DNA of 64,000 bases from Clostridia bacterium (GTDB taxonomy: Bacteria; Bacillota; Clostridia; Acetivibrionales; DSM-2933), in NCBI GenBank assembly GCA_026416815.1, contig JAOAEJ010000071.1, positions 19,870 through 83,869 on the forward strand, written 5' to 3'. Made by a program: the position numbers and the translations under genes. Of the stretch, positions 17,651-26,918 are shown in pieces. Position 1 is the first letter of the stretch. Each line of letters begins with the position of its first letter. The notes under the pieces are model-generated. The model searched no databases, was not told the origin of the DNA, and was given only the letters and a program-made list of their open reading frames with translations.

Positions 17651-20600
17651 TTACTTTGCAAACTTGCTCACAAATCCATATACATCATGGGCATATAAAG
17701 CTCTCTGTATCCATTTAGGGGCATTCATCGCACCCGCTATAGGTCCGACAAGGGAAAGAAATGTTTGGACCTTGTCTCCTTCACGCCAATAAAGATAAGT
17801 ATTTGCCAAGCTTGCCGCTGTACCTACAGGTCCCGGAATCAGCCCCAGACCGTCAAGATAATCATGTGCTGTAAACCCTTCAAACGGGTTTGTAAAATAG
17901 CTCCCGATTGCAAAATGTCCCAATGGGTCTATATAAGAAACCGGATTTCCGTTTACGTAGGCGTAACGGTTTAGGCTTTGCCCTTCATATATATTGCCCT
18001 TTAATGTATCTTGGTTGATAAATTGCTTTATTTCGGGGTTGTAGTAGCGGGCTCGCATATAGTACAAGCCGTTGCTGTCGGTCATTACTCCGTATGAGCC
18101 GTTGTATTGGAAGGGAGTGACGGTTGTGCCGGTATGCTCTACCAACTCCCCGAATGGCCCGTACTGGAATCGGTCGATTACAACACCTTCCATATCTGTA
18201 ATAGCTGTCGTGCTTCCCCTGTAGTCAAAGTGATAGGTTTTGTATACCCCTTTCTCCTCCTGACCTATAAGACCTACTCCATACACATAGAAGGTTTGAT
18301 TTCCCTGCGAATCGGTCTTTATCAACACCTGACTCAGGTATGCCTGAGGGTTTACAATATAATCAGTCTGCTGTCCGTTTTCTACTACGCCTATTCTATG
18401 GTTTTCCGCGTCATAGATATACCCGGTATTTGCTGCAGCTGTCAGCCTGTTTCTGGAGTCATAGGTGAAGTTGACTGCTGCATTTTTGAGGGGGCCCGCT
18501 ACCATGTTTCCATCTGCGTCGTAGGATATGATCTGTCCGTTATAGGTTTCCAGACGGTTGCTTGAAGAATAGGTCATTATAGCATTTTTTATGCCAGTGG
18601 TATTAGGCTCGTAATCACTTTCCTCGGATATGATATTGCCGCCCTTGTCGTAGCTAAAGGTGTATTTGTTTATAACACTGCCGTTTCTGTCTGTATCAGT
18701 GTGCTGCTGAAGCCTGCCTGCAGCATCGTAGACATTGCTTTGTATAGTGCCGTCAGGTCTTATGGTTTTGACTAACCTACCGTTTGCGTCATATTCGTAG
18801 CTAGTCTTACGCCCTGCCCAGTCAGTTACTTCTGTCATCCGGTTGGCGGCATCATAGGAGTACGTGACCTGCTTCCCTCCCGGGTAGGTGAGGATAACCA
18901 AGTTCCCTACGGCGTCATACTCGTACTGTATTACATTGCCTTTTGCATCGGTGTATTTTGTTACACGGTTTAATGCATCGTATTCTCTTATGATTGTGCC
19001 ATTGCTGTCGCTAGCAGTGAGGGTATTGCCATTTTCATCGTAGGTATAGCTTACAGTACCTGTGAGGTCGGTGAAGCTTACCAGCCTTCCACTATCATCG
19101 TATTCATAGGATGTAGTTTGACCGCGTCCGTTTATAGATTGTGCCAGCAGTCCTCTTGAATTGTAGGTGTAGCTTAAGACTGTTCCTGCGGTATTTGTTT
19201 CGGAAGTCAGTCTTCCTGCATTGTCATAGCTAAAGCTTGTTCTATTTGAATTCAAATCGGTTGCAGCCGTAATGTTGCCGGAAGAGTCATACTCCTGGCT
19301 GCTTTGTCCGTTTATAGCATCGATGGAGGATATCAGCCTGTCTAATTCATCGTAGCTGTATTTTGTGCTGTCTCCCATCGGCCCTATGAATTCAAGCAGA
19401 CGGCTGTAGCTGTCATACCGGTATGCCGCTGCATTTCCAAGGGCGTCGGTTTCTTTTACTGGGTTGTTTAATATATCATATTCTGTGGAGCGTATCTGCC
19501 TATTTAGTGCGTCCTTTAAGCCCACTATGTTGTCAACTGCGTCGTAAATGCGGGTGGTTGAATTGCCTAGTGCATCGGTTATTGCTACTACCCTGCCTTT
19601 TTCGTCATAGCTTATGGCAGTCGCATTTCCTCTGGCGTCGATTACCTTTATCAGCCTGTCTTCCCCGTCATATTGGTACTCAGTCCTGTTTCCCTGAGCA
19701 TCGGTTACGCTTTTGAGCTTCCCGTTGTCATTGTATGAGTAATGAGTTGTGTTGCCTCTTGCATCGGTTTCGCTCAGCAGGTTGTGCCTCTTGTCATAGC
19801 TGTAATTCCATTCACTGCCTGAGGGCTCTGTTATTTTTATTACATTGTCTGCGTTGTCATAGGTATAGGTTATGGCTTTACCCGCAGCATCGGTTATTGT
19901 TTCAAGCCGTCCCGCGTTATCATAGCTGTAAGTGTTTATATTGCCTACCGGGTCGGTTATGGTGTGTATTTTACCGCTGGTATAGGTATAGCTGGCTGGA
20001 TCCTGTCCTGGGAGGGCCGTTGTCAGGAGTAGGCCGTTGCTGTCATAGGTATACCTTTTTGTACTTCCGGCAAAATCGGTTATTGCTGTTATGTTGTTTT
20101 CATCATAAGTAATTACGGCTTTTTTCCCATTGTCCTTTTCTACCGTCAGCAGGTTGTCGTTTTCGTCATAGGTCATTGTGATTTTTGCCCCTGCTGCATT
20201 GGTTATTGTAAGTACATTTCCTCTGGAGTCGTAGGTATAGGTTGTTTTATTCCCCCTGGCATCGGTTATGCAGGTGTGATTGCCGTAATTATCATTGGTA
20301 TATGTAGTGGTATTTCCAAGCTCGTCCTTTACGCTGACCAGACTGTATATCCAATCATGGACAATCGTCCGGGTTTTGCCGTTTCTATCGGTTACCACTG
20401 TGACTTTATCATCGGACGAGGTACTGTCAATATAGCTGAAGCGGGTAAGCTGATTGCCGTCTATACCGTCGTCCTGCGTTGCTACACGGCCTTTGCTGTC
20501 ATAGGTATTGGTAAATACTCTTTTCCCGTCATTGTCGGTGGCAGTTAATATGCGGTTGTTTGAATCGTATGTGAAGTGCATGGTTTTTCCATCAGTCGTA

Positions 20601-23600
20601 GTTATTGCAATAAGCTGCCGCCTATCATTGTATTGGAATGTGACACTGCGTCCCGCTGTATCTTTGACCTCATTTATAAGGCTGTCCTGGTTATAGCTTA
20701 TTGTAAGGAATTGTCCTGAAACAGGCTCGGTTATCTTTATAGGACACTCTTTTTCATCGTATTCCAATACAACATACTGCCCATGTCCGTTTCCTTTTTT
20801 TATAAGCCTTCCGTTTTGATTAAATGTATAGCAGCTTTGATCCTTGCGGGTGAGTGTATAGCTACCGTCGCTATTTCTGACCAATCTGTCGGTGCATGCT
20901 GCCAAATCCTCGGATTTAAATGTTCCGTTGCCCTGGCTGAAGTAAATGTTCTTGTAGTAGCTGTTCCAGTACACTATGATGGTTTCGCTGCTTAAAAATT
21001 CAAGTCTTGCTTGGTAGCTATGCCCCCATCCTCTTCCTATTGCAATAGGATTAAATAAAGCTTCTGCTGGATATATGGTCTCGGTACCGGTGTAAGCCCC
21101 ACCTTGCATTGTTTCAGAGGTTGCTGCATACGGGCTATTCCCAAGCTCTGCAAGTAAGGAATTATACTCAATGTCAAACGGGAATGGGGCACTTCCGTTT
21201 ATCATTATCGGCGCAGCGCTGATGATATGGGCTCCTGTAGACGAGTCGACAGGGTCACCCACCAAGGTATTGGGGTCAAGGCTAGAACCATATCTCCTGG
21301 TCAGCTCGTCCAGTGCTGAACCATCCATAGACGGATTGTCAATGAGGATTATATCCGACAGGACAAGCATGCCTGAAAAGTTTGGTATAAGCTCAAAATC
21401 CAGCCATTCGGTCTGCATTGGCTGCAATTCAGGTATTGCTTTCATTGCTCCGTTGGCAATGCTGTAGTTTGCACCTTCTCTTATTCTTACTGTCAATTCG
21501 TGTAGTGGTATATCTGACACATTGCTTACGCTTATCATAAGGTGGTAGGGCTTTCCTTCTTCTGCCCAGGCTTGTGGCTGATAGCTAATACTCAGGGCAT
21601 CATCTCCCCATACCTTAAAGGGCTGCTCGGTGTTGAAGACTGACTTTACCTCATCACCGAAAGGCTGCAAAGTTCCATTGAATTCCGCTGATATTTTATA
21701 AGAACCCTTCATGTCAGGGGAAATAATCCATTTTGCCTCACGGCTTTCCCCTCCCGGGATGGAGCCTAGTTCTCCTACCATATTCTGCGGTTTGGCGGTA
21801 GAGGCAAGGGACAGTCCTGCAGGCAGGTTGAGTGTTACTTTTGCATTATCAATTACAAACTGTGGGTCAGCAGTATTCTTCAAGGTTACTCCAACCTCAA
21901 AGAATTCCTTCAGCCATCTTGCCTCTCCCGGAATTATCATATATATGAGGGAAGGAGGTATTTCGGGATGATCCACAAATGTAATAGCCGTTGGATTTTG
22001 AATGGAGTCTCTAGAAGTATAATTATTATTGCTGTTATCGTCACGTTTTTCATTCTTTACAAGGATAGTACCCAGGCCGTTGACCATATACTCCACTTTT
22101 ACAAATCCCAATACTATAATAAATTTGTATACCCACTGGTTGCTAGGGTCGTTCGTATTGATTCCGGCTTCCAGTATTTCATCATATGACATGCGCCTTA
22201 CGCTGATGTTGCCGACTACCAGTTGGCTTTTTTGCAAGCGTATTGTTAAAGAAGTCTTTTGGTTAGCAGTGAATTCTGCATTTTCAGCAACAGGCTTGTA
22301 ATCGTTCTTATAGGCAAATACCCTGTAGGTCCCGGGATCGGCCACAACGTTTGCTACACCGTATTCATTGGTTGAAAATTTCTGCATTGTGCCATCGGGA
22401 AGCTCTATCATTAAACTGCCACCCGATATTAGCATACCGCTTGAATCGTCCAATATTCTTACTTCCATAATACCCACCGTTTCCTTAGGGCGTACCTCTA
22501 CGTTAACAGTATCGGTTGCACTGTTGCCCGAGGCGTCATAAACGGTGAGGCTGGCTGTATAATTTCCAGGCGCTGAATATATATGGCTGGGTTGTGCCAG
22601 TGTAGAGCCCGATCCGTCCCCAAAGTCCCAGCTATATGCTGCTATGCGGTCATTGTCGCTGGACTGGGTACCGTCAAAGTTTGCCTCCATTCCATCTACT
22701 ACTACAATGCTGTCTCCTGCTTCTGCTGTGGGCGGGTATGGGTCTCTTCCCTGGGGTACTGCTACGGCTTCGTTGCTTCGGCTGGTATTGCCATAACGGT
22801 CTACAGCCTCTACTACATAGTAGTAATTTCTACCCGGGGTCAACCTCTCATCTGAATATACGCAAGCGCTGGTTTCTTTTATCAGTTTGTAGGAGCTGCC
22901 GGAGACAGTGCTTCTATATATACGGAATACCCCCATATCAGGCTCATTTCCCGTTGTCCACGAAAGGTCAACCTTCCAGTCGCCGCCAAGAGCGCTTAAT
23001 GTAGGCTTCTGAGGAGCCTCAATATTGAGGTTGTATGTCACGACTAAAGGGCTGCTGATATTTCCTGCAGCATCTGTGGCTGTAAACCTTACGGTATAAG
23101 TGCCGTCACTCAGGCCCGATGTGTTCCATGTAAATGTGGCTACTTCACTATATGTACTGATGTCTTTACCGTTTACCAAATTCCACTGTCCATCGGAGGG
23201 GCTATTGCTGTCAATGTACTCCATTGTGACTTTGGACAGTTTGTAGTTGTCTGCTGCCAGAACATTTATTGTCGGATTAGCCGGAAGGGTTGTCCCATCT
23301 GCCTTGGACACGCTGATAATGCGGGGTGCCTCGGAGTCCAGAGGTGGGACAGCTGAAATAGGCCCTGCCTTACTTCCCTCATTTCCTGCTGCGTCAACAG
23401 CCGATACTTTGTAGTAGTAGGGTGTATCTGCCTGAACAGCTCTATCGTTGTAGCCAAGGGCTGCAACGCCATCTGCCACAAGGGTATATGTCCCATCCTG
23501 GGAATTTGACCTATATACCCGGTATGCTGCCAAATCACTTTCTGCCCCTTTGTCCCACCTTAGGGTAATACAGCCTGTGGACGGTGTTGTGTTGAGATTC

Positions 23601-26600
23601 ACCGGCTGAGCAGGTGCTGTACGGTCTATTCTGTATTCTACAAAGGGTGCTGTGGATGATGTATTGCTTATGTTGCCTGCCGAATCCCTTGCAATACCTC
23701 TTACAAAGTAAGTACCCTCGGGGAATGCAGAAATATCCATGTTATAGGTCACTTCTGCTTGGGTTGGACTAGCTTCAGGCGAAAGTGTCGCTATGTCTGT
23801 CCATGTGCTCCGGTCGGTAGAAATCTGAAATGTAAACACTGCTATTCCTACATTGTCACTTGCTTTACCTTTAAGCTGTATGCTTTGTTTATAATACCCC
23901 GGACCGGGTTCCAATGATGTAACCGCAGGGGCTATGCTATCATCGGAAGTAGTTACCTGTATTTCGTCGGATGGAACTCCCCTATTTCCCAAGCGGTCGT
24001 AGGCAATTACCCTGAACCAATAGGTTGTGCTGCAGGTAAGCCCGGTTATATTTATTCCAAGTTTTGATTCTACTTTAGCTGTGTCTCGGTACTCGCCATC
24101 GACGGTGTCCTTGCGCTCAATCTGGAAGTAGGAAAAACCCTCATCCGAAACATCATTCCACCTTAAAACAGCACTGTTTGCTCCGGGACTTGCCGAAACA
24201 CCAGTAACTTTGGCCGGTCCCTGCGTATCTACTGTATAAGTACGTACAGGAGTGCCGCTGCTTAGATTTCCTGCCATGTCCCAAGCTACTGCCCTGATTT
24301 TTATTTCACCATTAAGGGTAGCTGTGTCCCACTGGAATGTGGCAGTTCCTTCAGTATCAATTGTCGCTATATCAGTCCACTCGGTTCCGCCGTTAATAGA
24401 ATACTGCAGGGTTATACTTTTTAGTGCAATGTTGTCTTCAGCCCTTACAGTAATTGCTGCATGGCTGCCTATTGCACTGCCTTCTCCCGGGTCTATGCCC
24501 AAAACAGTTGGGGGTACGGTATCTGCTTTTGCAATACCTGATACCGTATCGGAGGCTGCTCCCTCTTGGTTGAATTTATCTACTGCCGTAACTTTATAAT
24601 AATAAGTTATGCCCGACTGTACATTCTTATCAACATATACAGTATTAGCCTTGCTTTCTACACGCCCAACCTCGCTAAAGTCTCCCGACGTTTCCGCTGA
24701 CCGGTAAATACGGTAGTGGCTTATATCTGTCTCGGAAAGTGCTTTCCATGCCAAGGCTATACGTCCAATTTCTCCTGCAGCAGTCAGGCTTGCCGGGATA
24801 CCCGGTGCAGTTCTGTCAACCTGGTAGACCGCTGTCTGCTGCTCCATATTTTGGTCCGAATCATATAGTGTATAGCGTACCGTGTAGCTTCCGCTTTCAA
24901 TAGCACTCAAATCCCAACTGGATTTTATGCATAAGGTTTCAGAATCCACAGTGTAGGGACCGTATACAGCTCCGCTTACAGTGTTCCAATTGTTTCCGTC
25001 TGTCGAATATTCAAAAGCTGCATGGGCTCCCGATATATCGCCATTGTTTACGAAATAAAGCTGCAAAGGCTGGCTTACAGCTCCCCCTATGGCCAGCCCA
25101 TTGGCAGGGTCGACCCGCAAGATATGAGGCATTACTGGTATGGCTGCTACAGGGCTGCTTGCAGCCGATGTGTTTCCTGCTCCATCTCTGGCTGTCACAG
25201 TGTAAGTGTAGGGGGTATTTGCACTCAGTCCTTGGTCCTTGTATGTCGTACCTGAAGTGCTTGCTACCTTTTCATTATTGCGGTATATGTCGTATGCGGT
25301 TACAGCTATGTTATCTGTAGAGGCTGCCCACTCAAGAGAAACTGATGTGCCGGTTTTTGAAGCCACCCTCAGATTTGATGGGGCTGTGGGCGGATTGGTG
25401 TCTGGAGCAGTGGTTACACTCACTGCACTGCTTGCCGGCGACTCATTTCCTGCGTTATCTCTTGCTTTGACTGTATAACTGTAGGTTGTACCGGGTGCAA
25501 GTCCCATATCGGTATAGGATGTGGCTGTTACTGCTGCCACTTGTGCGCCGTTGCGGTATATGCTATACCCTGCCACACCCACGTTGTCGCTTGAAGCTGT
25601 CCATGTAAGGCTAGCAGTTGTCAGGCTGTTTGAAGCTGCTTCCAACATGGTAGGAGCGATAGGCGGAGTACTGTCTATTCCAGGGTCGTCCCACTCACAG
25701 ATGAAACCGTAGCTTGATAATGGCAGGGTAGTCGCTTCCTTTTCATCGTGCCATAAGCCCGTAGAAGCTGTACCAGCCCAGTCATTTCCCCTGATGATAG
25801 CACAGTAGTCATCGTTGTTTGAGTTATCGGGCTGTCCGGCATGCCAATTTGTATATCTGAATTCCTCATTGGTTACCCATTTCCATGTTCCCTCGGTCTG
25901 TTGGTCTGTCAGCCCAAGCCAATAATAGTCTTTACTTCCGTTTATCAGAATTGATTGAATATACATTTGTTCCTCAGGAGATGTAATTGTGGCAAGATAT
26001 CCCCCCAGCATTCCGCTGTAGACATTTGCTGCGGGCCAAGACATTGGCTGGTCAATCAGGGCATACCCATGCCCGTTAATAAGATTTACGAATTTCACCA
26101 TACCGGTTGAATCATAATACGGATACAGGCAGGTCTGCGGTATTACTTCCTTCAGCTGGCTGGTACTGGACCAATAGAGCTTGGCTGCTGCAAATGTACC
26201 CTGCTCGTAGTACTCCATTTTTATAGAGTACTTTTTTCCTGCCTCAAGCATGATGGTTCCGCTGTTTTCTACCTCCGAGTGAGGAGTCCAGTTGTTAACT
26301 ATAAGCTGATTGTTTACCCAAAGCCTCACTCCGTCGTCCGACCGGGTATAAAATGTGTAGTTTTCACTAAACTTCGGCTGTACCTGTCCGCTCCAACGTA
26401 CGCTAAATGTGTCTGCTCCAATCAGAGGACTAGGCGAACCGGTGCTCCAGTTGAAGTTTACCACCGGGTCTACCCTTGTCAGCTTTAAGTTTGTGAAGTC
26501 CATGTTGTCGTAATACTCACCCATGAGTCCTGTCCCAGTAGGTGCTTCAGCAGCTGAAGCTGTTGTAGAAGCGGCTGCAGTCTGGAGTGTATCACTGACA

Positions 26601-26722
26601 AGAGTTGTCACACTTGCCACATCGCTTGACTGAGAAGTTATCGCTGCTGCCTGGGCTGCCTGTCCAAGGATTAATGCTGCTGCCAATACATAGGCTATAA
26701 AAGTCTTTTGCCTTCTTTTCAC
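17651..26722 (-). CDS. Giant secreted RHS-repeat protein with PA14 and C-type lectin domains (3023 residues)
   Basis: I start at GTG 26722, just after a GGGGGGG site, rather than at 26752. Order: signal peptide (1-35); PA14 (about 67-200, 'GLMGEYYDNMDF', 'SDDGVRLWVNN'); C-type lectin domain (about 207-347, 'YYWLGLTDQQTEGTWKW', 'NWHAGQPDN'); two Fn3; alternating Ig-like and four more Fn3 modules; PKD (about 1329-1410, 'YSWDFGDGSG'); a carboxypeptidase-regulatory-like domain (about 1415-1507); an undefined region; a DUF6531-like RHS entry ('DPVDSSTGAHI', about 1820); dozens of YD repeats (about 1920-2857); the RHS core ('YYMRARYYNPEIKQFINQD', ending 'DPLGH' near 2930); and a tip of about 90 residues. 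The tip has only a pre-toxin-like 'GLIPGPVGTAASLANTYLY' stretch and no nuclease or other toxin domain, and no immunity gene follows. RHS shells of this type normally encapsulate a C-terminal toxin. Confidence 0.92.
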   Translation of the reverse strand: MKRRQKTFIAYVLAAALILGQAAQAAAITSQSSDVASVTTLVSDTLQTAAASTTASAAEAPTGTGLMGEYYDNMDFTNLKLTRVDPVVNFNWSTGSPSPLIGADTFSVRWSGQVQPKFSENYTFYTRSDDGVRLWVNNQLIVNNWTPHSEVENSGTIMLEAGKKYSIKMEYYEQGTFAAAKLYWSSTSQLKEVIPQTCLYPYYDSTGMVKFVNLINGHGYALIDQPMSWPAANVYSGMLGGYLATITSPEEQMYIQSILINGSKDYYWLGLTDQQTEGTWKWVTNEEFRYTNWHAGQPDNSNNDDYCAIIRGNDWAGTASTGLWHDEKEATTLPLSSYGFICEWDDPGIDSTPPIAPTMLEAASNSLTTASLTWTASSDNVGVAGYSIYRNGAQVAAVTATSYTDMGLAPGTTYSYTVKARDNAGNESPASSAVSVTTAPDTNPPTAPSNLRVASKTGTSVSLEWAASTDNIAVTAYDIYRNNEKVASTSGTTYKDQGLSANTPYTYTVTARDGAGNTSAASSPVAAIPVMPHILRVDPANGLAIGGAVSQPLQLYFVNNGDISGAHAAFEYSTDGNNWNTVSGAVYGPYTVDSETLCIKSSWDLSAIESGSYTVRYTLYDSDQNMEQQTAVYQVDRTAPGIPASLTAAGEIGRIALAWKALSETDISHYRIYRSAETSGDFSEVGRVESKANTVYVDKNVQSGITYYYKVTAVDKFNQEGAASDTVSGIAKADTVPPTVLGIDPGEGSAIGSHAAITVRAEDNIALKSITLQYSINGGTEWTDIATIDTEGTATFQWDTATLNGEIKIRAVAWDMAGNLSSGTPVRTYTVDTQGPAKVTGVSASPGANSAVLRWNDVSDEGFSYFQIERKDTVDGEYRDTAKVESKLGINITGLTCSTTYWFRVIAYDRLGNRGVPSDEIQVTTSDDSIAPAVTSLEPGPGYYKQSIQLKGKASDNVGIAVFTFQISTDRSTWTDIATLSPEASPTQAEVTYNMDISAFPEGTYFVRGIARDSAGNISNTSSTAPFVEYRIDRTAPAQPVNLNTTPSTGCITLRWDKGAESDLAAYRVYRSNSQDGTYTLVADGVAALGYNDRAVQADTPYYYKVSAVDAAGNEGSKAGPISAVPPLDSEAPRIISVSKADGTTLPANPTINVLAADNYKLSKVTMEYIDSNSPSDGQWNLVNGKDISTYSEVATFTWNTSGLSDGTYTVRFTATDAAGNISSPLVVTYNLNIEAPQKPTLSALGGDWKVDLSWTTGNEPDMGVFRIYRSTVSGSSYKLIKETSACVYSDERLTPGRNYYYVVEAVDRYGNTSRSNEAVAVPQGRDPYPPTAEAGDSIVVVDGMEANFDGTQSSDNDRIAAYSWDFGDGSGSTLAQPSHIYSAPGNYTASLTVYDASGNSATDTVNVEVRPKETVGIMEVRILDDSSGMLISGGSLMIELPDGTMQKFSTNEYGVANVVADPGTYRVFAYKNDYKPVAENAEFTANQKTSLTIRLQKSQLVVGNISVRRMSYDEILEAGINTNDPSNQWVYKFIIVLGFVKVEYMVNGLGTILVKNEKRDDNSNNNYTSRDSIQNPTAITFVDHPEIPPSLIYMIIPGEARWLKEFFEVGVTLKNTADPQFVIDNAKVTLNLPAGLSLASTAKPQNMVGELGSIPGGESREAKWIISPDMKGSYKISAEFNGTLQPFGDEVKSVFNTEQPFKVWGDDALSISYQPQAWAEEGKPYHLMISVSNVSDIPLHELTVRIREGANYSIANGAMKAIPELQPMQTEWLDFELIPNFSGMLVLSDIILIDNPSMDGSALDELTRRYGSSLDPNTLVGDPVDSSTGAHIISAAPIMINGSAPFPFDIEYNSLLAELGNSPYAATSETMQGGAYTGTETIYPAEALFNPIAIGRGWGHSYQARLEFLSSETIIVYWNSYYKNIYFSQGNGTFKSEDLAACTDRLVRNSDGSYTLTRKDQSCYTFNQNGRLIKKGNGHGQYVVLEYDEKECPIKITEPVSGQFLTISYNQDSLINEVKDTAGRSVTFQYNDRRQLIAITTTDGKTMHFTYDSNNRILTATDNDGKRVFTNTYDSKGRVATQDDGIDGNQLTRFSYIDSTSSDDKVTVVTDRNGKTRTIVHDWIYSLVSVKDELGNTTTYTNDNYGNHTCITDARGNKTTYTYDSRGNVLTITNAAGAKITMTYDENDNLLTVEKDNGKKAVITYDENNITAITDFAGSTKRYTYDSNGLLLTTALPGQDPASYTYTSGKIHTITDPVGNINTYSYDNAGRLETITDAAGKAITYTYDNADNVIKITEPSGSEWNYSYDKRHNLLSETDARGNTTHYSYNDNGKLKSVTDAQGNRTEYQYDGEDRLIKVIDARGNATAISYDEKGRVVAITDALGNSTTRIYDAVDNIVGLKDALNRQIRSTEYDILNNPVKETDALGNAAAYRYDSYSRLLEFIGPMGDSTKYSYDELDRLISSIDAINGQSSQEYDSSGNITAATDLNSNRTSFSYDNAGRLTSETNTAGTVLSYTYNSRGLLAQSINGRGQTTSYEYDDSGRLVSFTDLTGTVSYTYDENGNTLTASDSNGTIIREYDALNRVTKYTDAKGNVIQYEYDAVGNLVILTYPGGKQVTYSYDAANRMTEVTDWAGRKTSYEYDANGRLVKTIRPDGTIQSNVYDAAGRLQQHTDTDRNGSVINKYTFSYDKGGNIISEESDYEPNTTGIKNAIMTYSSSNRLETYNGQIISYDADGNMVAGPLKNAAVNFTYDSRNRLTAAANTGYIYDAENHRIGVVENGQQTDYIVNPQAYLSQVLIKTDSQGNQTFYVYGVGLIGQEEKGVYKTYHFDYRGSTTAITDMEGVVIDRFQYGPFGELVEHTGTTVTPFQYNGSYGVMTDSNGLYYMRARYYNPEIKQFINQDTLKGNIYEGQSLNRYAYVNGNPVSYIDPLGHFAIGSYFTNPFEGFTAHDYLDGLGLIPGPVGTAASLANTYLYWREGDKVQTFLSLVGPIAGAMNAPKWIQRALYAHDVYGFVSKFAK

Positions 26723-26786
26723 TTTTTGTCCCCCCCTTATAGATATAACCAAATTTACCTAGATAATTTAATGATTTACACTATAT

Positions 26787-26816
26787 ATTCTACACCATGT
26801 GCTAAATTTTTAACAG
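26787..26816 (-). promoter_or_regulatory. Candidate promoter shared by giant-protein genes (copy 3)
   Basis: Minus strand CTGTTA (complement of 26811-26816), 18 bases, TAGAAT (complement of 26787-26792), then ATATAGTGTAAA. It lies 65 bases upstream of the RHS gene's GTG. Confidence 0.55.
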
Positions 26817-26837
26817 CACTATTTTTGTATAGTACAC

Positions 26838-26885
26838 AAAAAAATAGGCACATGAACCCGGCTTAAGCCGGTATATTCATGTGCC
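26838..26885 (-). terminator. Intrinsic terminator of the 4904-residue gene
   Basis: GGCACATGAA (26847-26856) pairs with TTCATGTGCC (26876-26885) with an inner CCCGGCTTAAGCCGG-like stem, followed by TATTTTTTTG on the minus strand. Confidence 0.88.
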
Positions 26886-26918
26886 TTATACCTTATTTCA
26901 ACTTATGCTTTTTTGACT

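Noticed and set aside
17651..17930. RHS tip as an active polymorphic toxin
   Set aside because: No nuclease, deaminase, ADP-ribosyltransferase or protease motif is visible in the tip, and no immunity-like gene follows.
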